Shown here in pieces: positions 25,461 through 34,491 of a DNA stretch of 64,000 bases. The stretch comes from JAUVZF01 sp964539385 (GTDB lineage Bacteria; Planctomycetota; Phycisphaerae; FEN-1346). Location of the stretch: the NCBI GenBank assembly GCA_964539385.1, contig CAZIJC010000004.1:8417-72416 (forward strand), given 5' to 3'. The notes beneath the pieces were generated by a model. The model was not told the DNA's origin. It saw nothing but the letters and a program-made list of their open reading frames with translations, and did no database searches. Each line of letters starts with the position of its first letter. Within the stretch, counting starts at the first letter, position 1. The position numbers were made by a program, and so were the translations under genes.

Positions 25461-28400
25461 TTAAGAAGTGGGCTGATAGTCATAGCCCCCTCGGCCAGGA
25501 TTATAACCACTCCCAAATGGTGGTGCGCCCGGATGATGTTGGCCGCCTCCATACCAGGTATGCGTCGTTTGCCGCCCTGTTTTAAAGGTCGGCTCTTGAG
25601 CCTCGAAGTAAAATGTGCATTCACGGTACTCATCATCGCGTCCGAGCCACCCGCCCCAGATGGGGCCGCAGTCATAGTGAAGCTCCACTTCGCCTTTCTT
25701 TGCCTTCTGGCACACCTCAAACGTTTGTCTCTTCCAATTCATCCAACCGAATCCACTTTCTCCCGGCCCTCCGACAGGCATCCAAGGCCCTGCGGGTTTC
25801 CAGGCCACGAAATGCTCCTTGGCTTTGCTGTCCCGGGTTACCGTGCAGCCAACCAGACAACATTCGCTCATCACGAGCTCTTCATCCATATAGTGCGGGT
25901 GCTGGGTAAGCCGCTGGTGGAAAAAATCACAAATCTGCTTGTCGCTCTTGTTCTCCAATATAGGAGAAAGCGTTGGTAGTAGTACCGCTTGCTGAGGTGA
26001 CAAGCCAAAGGGATCAAGAGTATCAGAGGGTTTCGCATTACAATATAGGTACAGCACCAGCCCGTCCACATACCCGCTCGGATCGCGCTGCATCCAGCGG
26101 CCAAGCGTGGGATGGTAATAGCGCATCAGGCAATAGTACAGGCCCGACTCCGTGTCCAGGCGGTGGCCGGTGAAGAGGACATCATTCGCGTAGGCGCTGG
26201 TCGAAGAGGGGTTCTGCCACGAGCCGTCGTAGAACGTCGGCTGGCCATACGGATCGTAAACCACGCGCTCTACGACGTCACCGTCGGGTTCGACCAGCGC
26301 GGTGACGTTGAAGTTCGCGTCATTTGTGTAATACAGGGTTTCGACGTTCTGGCCGTCCGTGTTCTCATCACGCCAACGCAGCACGGGCGAGTGCACGTAC
26401 CGCAGGCCCCACACGTACTGCTTGTACGGATGCTCCGATCCGTCTTTCCTTACCTCCACGACCTGGTAGCCGGAATAATAGTAATCATACGTGACATCCG
26501 GATCACCCTCAACAACTTTCTGGATGCGCCGGCCGAGGCCGTCGTAGCGGCAGGTGAGAACGTGCGTGTCATCCGGCTCGTCGTCCAACGTCTCGTCCTC
26601 GTCCGCATCTTCCCAGACCTCGACGAGGCGGTTCCAGGCGTCCCAGACGTAGTGGTGGGCCTCGGCGGCGGTCGTCTCGGCCCCCGGCTTCGGGCCGAAG
26701 GTCTGATTGCCGGCGGCATCGTACACGGGGTCTTCCCAGCCTCCGCTTGAGCCCTCGGGCCAGATCGGGTCGTCCTCGTTGCCGTGGATTTCGTTGACCT
26801 TGTTGTGGGCGCGGTTCTGGTCGAGGTCCCACGAGCCGCCGCCGTCGGCGTCGTCCTTGAACTCGGGCCAGTTACCGACGGCGTCGAGGGTGAAGTTCTG
26901 CTCCTGCTCGAGGTTGGCCCCGTCGGTGATGTGTTTCTCGCCGCCGCTGTCCGTGATCGTGCCGCGTCGGAACCACTTGAGGCGGTCCAGGCCGTCGTAG
27001 GCGTCGTCGTAATCGTTGTCGTGATAGACTTCGTCGAGTTTCTTGCGGGCACCGCATGCCACGTAGTTGTACCGCCAGAGGCGGTTGGAATTGCGGTCGT
27101 AGCCGTATTGGTAGCGGTCCTTGGCGATGGGGGTGTCGTTCTGCCACTTCTGGTCCACGACGCGGCCGAATTGGTCGAAGCCGCCGTAGGTGCCGCCGGT
27201 GCCGTAGGTCAGATTGAGGCCGCCCGTGACGGCCGGATGGGCAACTTTGACCACGGTTCCCGCTCCGAGATAGGTGTACCGGGCGTACTCGTTCGCGCTC
27301 AGGGCCTGGCTGGGCGTCTCGTCACCGTCGGCGATGTTGCGGACGCGGGAGAGCATGTCGTCAATGCCCGACGAGCCGTCAGTCTCCTTGAGGTAATTGT
27401 AGTATACCTCGCGGGAGGCGCCGGGGTAAGCGATTTTATCGATGCGGACGTACTTGGCCTCGTGGCTGGCGGCGCTGTCCTCAAAAGTGTACTCGACGGC
27501 GGGTTCGCCGCCGCCGACACTGCCGGCGTGGTCCTGGACGCTTTTCTTGACGCCGCCCCAGCCGGTGTCGCCGTCGTCGTCGCCGTCGTAGGCGAGGACG
27601 ACCTGGTTGCGGACGGTGCCGGTGCAGGCGCTGTCGGCGTAGGAGGTCACCTTCTGGAGGCGTCCGTCGTCGTCGTATTCGTACTTGGCGCCCTTGACGT
27701 GATCGTCGACGGCGGTGGGCCAACTGCCGCCGGTATAGCCGGCAGAGTCCTTTTGGAGCTTGCCGGCGCCGTCGTTGCCCTGGGCGACATAGGTGTAGTC
27801 GTGCTTGATGGTCCGCTGGTCGGTCCGGGTGTCCTGGCGTCCGAGACGGTCGTAGGTGATATGCACATGGTCCGAGGTGCCGCCCTTCAGGTCGCCGGCT
27901 TCGATGTCGGTGGCCACGGCATCGGGGTACACAACGTCAGTGACCCAGGCGCCGCTCAGGGCGCTCTTGTAGAAGTAATATGTTTCCTGGTCGCCAGAAC
28001 CGGGGGATGGGTTCTTGGCCACCATCTTGTAAAGCCGCCCTGAGGAGTCGAAGACAAACTCTGTCGTCCGATCCTCATCGGGATTGCTCGGGCTGGCCAC
28101 ATCATTCTCGATAGTCTTCGTAATGCGGCCGAGGTCGTCGTAGGTGCGGACGGTCTTGATGTTCTTGTTGTCGTAGGATTCGGTCATGCGGCCGGTGGAG
28201 GCGTCGTAGACGACCTTGGAGACGATGTACTTGTCGCTCGTATCGGGAGCGAGCGGCATGCTGGCATGGTCGTAGGCCTGGGTTCCGGCCGTCTCGGGGT
28301 TGAAATCGTCTGTCTTTTCGTCCAGATCATCGCCCCCCTCGTTCGTCCCGTAGTAGAGGGTCGTCGTGGTGCGATGGAGCTGGTCGAACCAGGCGGCGGT

Positions 28401-31400
28401 GTAGGTGACGCGGGCATTGGAGGTCGTGAGTTCATCGGTTTCTGTGGCGTTGTCCTTGCGCTGGAACTGGCGCGTGAGCCAGACGTTGGAGGCGGCGTCG
28501 TAATGGCGCTCGGTCTGCTCGATGACCGTGTCGCCATCCACGTCCTTGGCGCCCTCGTAGGCGCTGCCGCCTTCGGTGTCCGTCTCGTCGTAGCAGAGGT
28601 AAGTGGCGTTTGCCCGTCCGGCACCGTCGTACTTGGTCTTGGTGAAGAGGCCCCGGGGGTTTTGGGTCTTGATGAGGCGTCCGCGGGGGTCGTACCAGTG
28701 GTCCGTGGTGAGCCGCTTGCTGTTATTCAGATCGCCGGAGGTGGTCGTATCCCCGTCGACGATCGCGTAGGTGCGGGAGCAGTAGACCCGGCCCATCTTG
28801 TCGTAATCAGTTGTCGTCACAGAGAAGTAGTCTTCGCTCTCATCCTTGATGAAATCGGCGTTGCTATCCTTGTAGACGTCCGTCCGTGTAGCACGGCCCA
28901 GGTTGTCGAGGGTCCGTTTCGTGACGACGTCGTCCGGACCTCGGGTGTCCGTGAGGCGATTGCGCCAGTCGTAGTTGTGGACGGTACTGTAGACGACATC
29001 ATTGGGGTCGTCGAAGTCGTACACGGCCTGGGTCTGGGTGACGTTGCCGTCGCCGACGCCGCTCGTGCCGGAGCCGGGCTCGGGATCCTCGTTCTCGTCC
29101 CATTCATCGTAGAAGGTCGCGTTGGTTTTCGAAAGGTTGCCCGGGTTGGTGGCCGTGACGTTGGTATCATCTGTGCCCAGCCAGGTTTCAATCGCCCGGC
29201 CGAGTTGGTCGTACTTCGTCCAGGTAAAGGTGCCATCCGGAGTTTCGACCATGTACCGTTGGCCGGTGGTGGAGTTGTAGGTGTAGGATGTCGTGTACGT
29301 GTCCTCGGTGTCATCGTCGGCGTCTGTCCAGCGGACGACGGAGGTTAACTGGCCCTGATCGTAGTTGCTTACTGTGCGCGTGAAAATACCGGCGGGCGGG
29401 CCGCCATCGTCGTCCCACGCGGTAAAGTCGTCGTCAATGGTCCCCGTCGCGTCCCAGTCGTTCAGGAGGTTTGTGTTTTCGGTGTTTCCGTCCGTGGGTG
29501 TGTCCGGCATACCGGCGGCGGAGACGATGGTGCGGCCGGCCAAGTCGGCCACGGTGATGCGGACGGGGGCGTAGTTGTAGTTGCCGTTTGCGTCCATGTG
29601 GGGCGTGACCAGGGTGACGAGGGCGGTGGTGGTTTCCTGATCAACCGGGTCTCCAACCGTTTTCCTCTGGCACTCGTAGGCGTAGACGGTCTTTTGGCCC
29701 CCCGGAGCGTCGACGTGCCTCAGACGCGTCAAACTCCCCAGGTCGTAGCCCTCGTCGTCGCCGTAGTAGGCGTATGTGGTCGTCAGGTCCAGGCCGTCCT
29801 GCGGTAACTGCCATCCATCAATCGTGGGGAAGTCCTCGCCGTTGCCCCCACTGTCTGCGTCCACGACGGTCTTCACGACCTGACCGTAGTTGAATGGGCC
29901 TGTTCCGAGTTTCGTGTAGGAGTATCTGCCATCCTCGTGCTTCGTCCAGTCGTTGTAGTAAAGGCCAGGCTCATCAAGTTCGCCTCCCGTGTCGTAGGTG
30001 TCGGGTATCAGTTTGTAGTGACGAACCAGCGTCGTGGCGCTGTTTGAGCCGTTGTTGTCAGAGGAGACGACGGGGTACGTGATCGTTTCTGTTTCGACGG
30101 CATGCGTATCATCGTCGCCACCTTTGTGGTAGGTATAGGCGTAGCTCGTGGTCAACCCGTCGTTCGGGCCGGGGTTGGTTACTCCGGTGTCGGGGTATTC
30201 GGTCTCGCTTGCGAGTCGCCAATCCGTGTAGCCGTCGTAGGTCGTGCTGGTGTAGGTGTATTTGCGGACGTAGTACGCGGTTCCACCCGTGCCATTTTGG
30301 ACCTTGCGGGCCTTCAGTTTCTCGCCCTGGCCATCTTCCGGGCCGTAGTACTCGAACACCTCGACGAGACCGCTCTCGCCCTCGTCGTTCGGTGTAATGT
30401 TGGTGACCCACTCGCCATCGAGCATGTTTTCGCTGAAATCCAGGTCCGTGATGGTGACGTGTGTTCCTTCCACGTACTCCTTACATGCCGCAGGGTGCCG
30501 GTGCTCGATAAGCCGACCGCACGAGTCGTACTTGTAATGATCAATCCAGTATGTGGCGACATCGGGCGGAGAAGCGGAGTTCATTTTCTGCCGAACATCG
30601 AAAATGACCCCTCCGTGAACGTTCATAAACTCGACCGTGCGAAGGCCGGTGGGATATCGGGTAGCGCGATAGGAATACCATTCGTTCCATTCGTCCTCGG
30701 GTTCTTCTTCCTTCTCGTAATAGTTCAGGTAGTACGTTCCAGCCTCGCCGCCACCGCCGCCGCAACTGCCGCAGTCGCCAGAACGTTTTACCTTCGTGAC
30801 CCGATCTGCGTTGTCGTAGACCTCGTAGACTGCGGAGGCGTAGGCGAGCAGATCGTTATCGGAAACCGACCCCTCACCTGAAGTCTTGTCCAGGCCGCAT
30901 TCGTTACCTGGATTCTCAGGATCGATCCCCTTGTCGTAACCTTTATTTTCCAGACAACGCTGAACGCCCTCCGGCTCCACGAAGAACCACAGGTTGCCCT
31001 CATGGGCATGCCCATTGCCGTAATAAACATAGATAGTGGTGCGAAACCGACTGCTGCTGTCCGAGTTGTATCCCTCCTCCGTTTGCCGTCGGCGGACCAA
31101 TACGCCTCCTCCATCTTCGACGTACCGATAATAGATGTTTTTGAACTCAACGCCGTCCCGCTCGTACGAAAGCCACCTGGGGCGATCGTCGTCACCGGCG
31201 CCCTCATCTTGCGTGCGCGTTATGAAGGTCCAGCGCTCCTGCCTCGTCGCCAGCCGTTGCTTTTCATCGTAAGTGTTCTTCTGCACCAACCTGCCTGACG
31301 TATCCCAAGTGAGTGTACTATCGTTGTCGAGCCTGCTCTTGCTGCCATAAACCATGAGTTTGCCACTGACAAATTTTGCCGTAGGGCCAGCCTGCCCCCT

Positions 31401-31754
31401 GCTTCCTGAATACGTACCGTCACCCCCCTCGGTCATTTCATATTCGAGCAACTTTGTGCCGCAAACGGAACAGAAACACCTCAAACATATGCGATAATCG
31501 TCGAGTTGGACATATTTGAGACTACTTTCGCCGTTACAGGAAGGAGGATCCCCTGGGGACTTTTTAGACGAACCCTTTCCGTACTCGGCACAGGGCCCAC
31601 ACAACTCAGTCTCGTCAATATCATCACACTCCTCACACGCTCTACCATATTCCGCCGCGGCGTGGAGGAGAACACCTACCACAACTAGGGCGATAACAAA
31701 GTGCCAGAGGGTGGTTGCCTGTCTTGCGGCGCGCATGGGTTTTCTCGCTTTCAT
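25461..31754 (-). CDS. Full-length Rhs/YD-repeat protein (2097 residues)
   Basis: The ATG at 31754 is preceded by GGAGGAACCG. An N-terminal Sec signal or anchor (LWHFVIALVVVGVLLHAAAEYG) is followed by a Cys-rich segment, residues about 38-110, with pairs such as CEEC, CGPC, CLRCFCSVC. Residues about 150-1850 are YD repeats (YDxxGR units, many Asp/Glu/Thr-rich). The core ends at HPTLGRWMQRDPSGYVDG and DPFGLS near residue 1917, leaving a tip of about 180 residues with several Cys (SECCLVGC) and no recognised fold. Rhs shells enclose and deliver their C-terminal tip. It is the fourth-last intact piece of a leftward operon with two repeat proteins upstream and a membrane protein downstream. Confidence 0.88.
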   Translation of the reverse strand: MKARKPMRAARQATTLWHFVIALVVVGVLLHAAAEYGRACEECDDIDETELCGPCAEYGKGSSKKSPGDPPSCNGESSLKYVQLDDYRICLRCFCSVCGTKLLEYEMTEGGDGTYSGSRGQAGPTAKFVSGKLMVYGSKSRLDNDSTLTWDTSGRLVQKNTYDEKQRLATRQERWTFITRTQDEGAGDDDRPRWLSYERDGVEFKNIYYRYVEDGGGVLVRRRQTEEGYNSDSSSRFRTTIYVYYGNGHAHEGNLWFFVEPEGVQRCLENKGYDKGIDPENPGNECGLDKTSGEGSVSDNDLLAYASAVYEVYDNADRVTKVKRSGDCGSCGGGGGEAGTYYLNYYEKEEEPEDEWNEWYSYRATRYPTGLRTVEFMNVHGGVIFDVRQKMNSASPPDVATYWIDHYKYDSCGRLIEHRHPAACKEYVEGTHVTITDLDFSENMLDGEWVTNITPNDEGESGLVEVFEYYGPEDGQGEKLKARKVQNGTGGTAYYVRKYTYTSTTYDGYTDWRLASETEYPDTGVTNPGPNDGLTTSYAYTYHKGGDDDTHAVETETITYPVVSSDNNGSNSATTLVRHYKLIPDTYDTGGELDEPGLYYNDWTKHEDGRYSYTKLGTGPFNYGQVVKTVVDADSGGNGEDFPTIDGWQLPQDGLDLTTTYAYYGDDEGYDLGSLTRLRHVDAPGGQKTVYAYECQRKTVGDPVDQETTTALVTLVTPHMDANGNYNYAPVRITVADLAGRTIVSAAGMPDTPTDGNTENTNLLNDWDATGTIDDDFTAWDDDGGPPAGIFTRTVSNYDQGQLTSVVRWTDADDDTEDTYTTSYTYNSTTGQRYMVETPDGTFTWTKYDQLGRAIETWLGTDDTNVTATNPGNLSKTNATFYDEWDENEDPEPGSGTSGVGDGNVTQTQAVYDFDDPNDVVYSTVHNYDWRNRLTDTRGPDDVVTKRTLDNLGRATRTDVYKDSNADFIKDESEDYFSVTTTDYDKMGRVYCSRTYAIVDGDTTTSGDLNNSKRLTTDHWYDPRGRLIKTQNPRGLFTKTKYDGAGRANATYLCYDETDTEGGSAYEGAKDVDGDTVIEQTERHYDAASNVWLTRQFQRKDNATETDELTTSNARVTYTAAWFDQLHRTTTTLYYGTNEGGDDLDEKTDDFNPETAGTQAYDHASMPLAPDTSDKYIVSKVVYDASTGRMTESYDNKNIKTVRTYDDLGRITKTIENDVASPSNPDEDRTTEFVFDSSGRLYKMVAKNPSPGSGDQETYYFYKSALSGAWVTDVVYPDAVATDIEAGDLKGGTSDHVHITYDRLGRQDTRTDQRTIKHDYTYVAQGNDGAGKLQKDSAGYTGGSWPTAVDDHVKGAKYEYDDDGRLQKVTSYADSACTGTVRNQVVLAYDGDDDGDTGWGGVKKSVQDHAGSVGGGEPAVEYTFEDSAASHEAKYVRIDKIAYPGASREVYYNYLKETDGSSGIDDMLSRVRNIADGDETPSQALSANEYARYTYLGAGTVVKVAHPAVTGGLNLTYGTGGTYGGFDQFGRVVDQKWQNDTPIAKDRYQYGYDRNSNRLWRYNYVACGARKKLDEVYHDNDYDDAYDGLDRLKWFRRGTITDSGGEKHITDGANLEQEQNFTLDAVGNWPEFKDDADGGGSWDLDQNRAHNKVNEIHGNEDDPIWPEGSSGGWEDPVYDAAGNQTFGPKPGAETTAAEAHHYVWDAWNRLVEVWEDADEDETLDDEPDDTHVLTCRYDGLGRRIQKVVEGDPDVTYDYYYSGYQVVEVRKDGSEHPYKQYVWGLRYVHSPVLRWRDENTDGQNVETLYYTNDANFNVTALVEPDGDVVERVVYDPYGQPTFYDGSWQNPSSTSAYANDVLFTGHRLDTESGLYYCLMRYYHPTLGRWMQRDPSGYVDGLVLYLYCNAKPSDTLDPFGLSPQQAVLLPTLSPILENKSDKQICDFFHQRLTQHPHYMDEELVMSECCLVGCTVTRDSKAKEHFVAWKPAGPWMPVGGPGESGFGWMNWKRQTFEVCQKAKKGEVELHYDCGPIWGGWLGRDDEYRECTFYFEAQEPTFKTGRQTTHTWYGGGQHHPGAPPFGSGYNPGRGGYDYQPTS

Positions 31755-31818
31755 CGGTTCCTCCATTTTTTGAAATGCCCTGCATTCTCTTTCGCATCAG
31801 AAGCGCCGCGTGCTCTTA

Positions 31819-34428
31819 TCAGTCCTGTTCCAGTTCCTGAATCTTCGCCTGGAGTCTTGCGGTCGTACCGCTGTCGCCCCGAGCCCGGGCCCGCTCCAGA
31901 CACTTGCGGTAGTACTTGAGCCGTCGTTCCTTCTGGCCGAGTTCAACGGCCGATTGGACGCGGGCGTTCCTGGCCTGGCGGGCATCCTCTTTCTGACGAA
32001 GTTGCGCCTGCATCGTCTTGATGGCCGCCAAGGCCTCGCCGCCGAACTGGTGCTTGACGCTCTCGAACATCTCAGCGGCCAGACCGGGCCGGCTGATGCC
32101 ACTGTAGAAATCCGCAAACTCCTGCAGGATGACCAGCCTCCCTTGCTCCGACACCGCCGCTGCCAAGGCATCATTCAACCACCGCCGCCTGCGAAGGCGA
32201 TTGGGCGGATCGGGAACCAGGGTCATGGCATACCCCTTGGCCGCCAGCCAGAAGGCCCTCGTGTCGTCCTCCGTACCGGCGATCCTCGATTCCAGAAAAT
32301 CGCACCACGGACTCAACTCGCCCGCGTTTCGATAGGCCCAGGCAAGGATTTTGGCAACGTCCAACCGTGGGGCCCCTTGAGCGTCAAGCAGGTCGTTCTC
32401 AAGGACTTGTTGTGTTTCGGGTGTCCCCAGAGGAACTGCAAGCTTCTGGGGAATCCCCTTTCCCGTCGCCCAAGCGACGTTGAGCGTTCCTTTCCGGGCA
32501 TGCGCCGCGAGTGCCGCGGCAAAGGCCGGGTACCCCTTGCCCTTACCCGTCAGCCCCATGACCTCCAGCATCGTGGACAGGACTCGGAGTTCCGCCACGC
32601 TGACGGATTCACGTGCTACCTCGGTACCCAACCGCGAACTGTAGGCCCGCATCACCCACGCTCTGGCTTTCTCCGAGTTGCCAGCCGAGTGCCAACAGGA
32701 GACGATGCTGGAGATCGTCCTCAGAGCCAATGGCTCCCGGCTGTCTGCGGCCAACCACGTCTCGTCAAAGGCCGCCGTGAGAGGTCCAGCGGTCTTCACG
32801 TCGGCATGGATCGCCATAGCGACCAAACTGACCGACTCGCCGGGCGTCACCATCCCAGAGGGCTCATGCTGTTCGAGCCACGCCACGACAACGTCCGCCG
32901 TGTGCTCGTCACCGAGCGTTCTGAGGGCACCGGCCAGGCTCCGGCACTCCGCCGCCTTCAGCGATTTGAACGCTTCTGCGTCCTCAGCATACGCCGACCG
33001 CAGCCCGGTGAGCCACGCGGCCCGGGCCTCGGCCGAGAGGTCCTTGGCCAGACATCCGACCAAGGCGCTCCATTCGCCGGGTTTCACTGACCGGGCCGCC
33101 TGTGCGTTCGCCAGGTACTTGGTCCGGACGTGCTCGGCCACCTGTCCCTTTGCCGCCTGCCCCGCCTCGCCACACCGCGAGAGGCTTTTCGCCAGAGAGG
33201 CCAGTTCCCCAGGCTTCAGGGACTGCCAAGCCGGGCTCCGCTGGAACCACGTCAGGACCACATCGGGGGCCTCTTCGTCTCCCAGCAGCCCCAGAACAAG
33301 CGACAGCCCCTGAACCGTACCCAGGCCGGCGTCAGCATTCTCCATGAACACCGACCGCAATCGGGCCGCCCACCGCTCCCGGCTCTCTGCCGAGAGTTCG
33401 TAAGAAAGGCGCCTGACCATCCATTTCCAGCCTTCGGTGCCCAAGGCCCGCACCGCCTTTGAATCGCCCAAACACGTTGCCGTCACGTGTTCGGCCAGAC
33501 GTGTTCGCGCCGCTTTCCCATCCTCACCCGTCCGCGAAAGGCTCCAGGCAAGCCCCAGGAGTCCTTTCAGCCTCAAGGACTGCCACGCCGTGGACTTCTC
33601 AAACCACGCCAGCGTCACCTTGGGGATATCCTTGTCACCCAGTGCCCCGAGGGCACCGATCAGCCCTTTGTGCTCCCCCGCCTTCAACGCCCCCAGGGCC
33701 GCGGCGTCATCGACGTAGGCCAATCGGATTCCGGCCAGCCACGCGGCCCGGACCTCGGCCGAGAGGTCCTCGGCCAGACTCCTGGCAAACGTCTGCCAGA
33801 CCGCCGGGCTGACCGACCGCGCGGCCGCTGCGTTGGCCAGATACGTCGTCGTCACGTGCTCGGCCAAACGTATCCTGGCCGCCTGGCCCGGTTCGCCCGA
33901 CCGCGAGAGGTGGGACGCCAGCGCCCCCAGTTCCTCCGGCTCCAGGGACTGCCACGCCGTGGTTCCGTCAAACCACGTCAGCACCGCCCCAGACGCCCCC
34001 TCGTCTCTCAGCGATCCCAAGGTGCCCGTCAGTTCTCCGATCTGCGCCAACTTCAGTTTGCTCAAGGCCTCGGCGTCTTCGAGGAAAGCCGCGCTCAATC
34101 CCGTCCGCCAAGCCGTCAGGACCTCGGCTGGCAGGTGCTTGCCCAGACATGCGGCCAAATCCTTCCAGAACCGGATGCCCACCGACCGCGTCGCCTCTGC
34201 GTTCGCCAGGTACTTGGTCCGGACGTGCTCGGCCAGCGCGAGCCTCGCTTCCTGGACGGCGGCCTCGTCGCCGGTCATATTGCGGGCGAGCCAGACCAGT
34301 TCGCCCGGGGACAGGGATTCCCAGGCGGCGGCTCCCTCATCCTGCGCGGCGGCTCCCGCCGCCAACGTGCCCGCAAGCGCTGCGACAAGGATCGCCAGCG
34401 TGAGCTTCCCAGCAATCTTCCAAGCCAT
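31819..34428 (-). CDS. Exported protein with about four 123-residue helical repeats
   Basis: Protein of 869 residues with a Sec signal peptide (LTLAILVAALAGTLAAGAAAQ). It contains four clear copies and one degenerate copy of a unit of about 120 residues: AWQSLxPxEL, a Gly turn SRxGExGxAA, RLAEHVxTxYLA, a W-centred helix, DLSAEARAAW, GLRSAYxEDAEA and ALGALGDE. The C-terminal 300 residues are TPR-like and end in a charged coiled coil. The family is not recognised. It is a paralogue of the next gene upstream (34492-38252) and lies 64 bp before the Rhs gene. AAGGGG precedes the ATG. Confidence 0.75.
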   Translation of the reverse strand: MAWKIAGKLTLAILVAALAGTLAAGAAAQDEGAAAWESLSPGELVWLARNMTGDEAAVQEARLALAEHVRTKYLANAEATRSVGIRFWKDLAACLGKHLPAEVLTAWRTGLSAAFLEDAEALSKLKLAQIGELTGTLGSLRDEGASGAVLTWFDGTTAWQSLEPEELGALASHLSRSGEPGQAARIRLAEHVTTTYLANAAAARSVSPAVWQTFARSLAEDLSAEVRAAWLAGIRLAYVDDAAALGALKAGEHKGLIGALGALGDKDIPKVTLAWFEKSTAWQSLRLKGLLGLAWSLSRTGEDGKAARTRLAEHVTATCLGDSKAVRALGTEGWKWMVRRLSYELSAESRERWAARLRSVFMENADAGLGTVQGLSLVLGLLGDEEAPDVVLTWFQRSPAWQSLKPGELASLAKSLSRCGEAGQAAKGQVAEHVRTKYLANAQAARSVKPGEWSALVGCLAKDLSAEARAAWLTGLRSAYAEDAEAFKSLKAAECRSLAGALRTLGDEHTADVVVAWLEQHEPSGMVTPGESVSLVAMAIHADVKTAGPLTAAFDETWLAADSREPLALRTISSIVSCWHSAGNSEKARAWVMRAYSSRLGTEVARESVSVAELRVLSTMLEVMGLTGKGKGYPAFAAALAAHARKGTLNVAWATGKGIPQKLAVPLGTPETQQVLENDLLDAQGAPRLDVAKILAWAYRNAGELSPWCDFLESRIAGTEDDTRAFWLAAKGYAMTLVPDPPNRLRRRRWLNDALAAAVSEQGRLVILQEFADFYSGISRPGLAAEMFESVKHQFGGEALAAIKTMQAQLRQKEDARQARNARVQSAVELGQKERRLKYYRKCLERARARGDSGTTARLQAKIQELEQD

Positions 34429-34491
34429 GACGTTCCCCTTCGTCCTTGTGCCAACCGGTGCTTGCCGGATGTCCCTGGAACAGCGAATCGG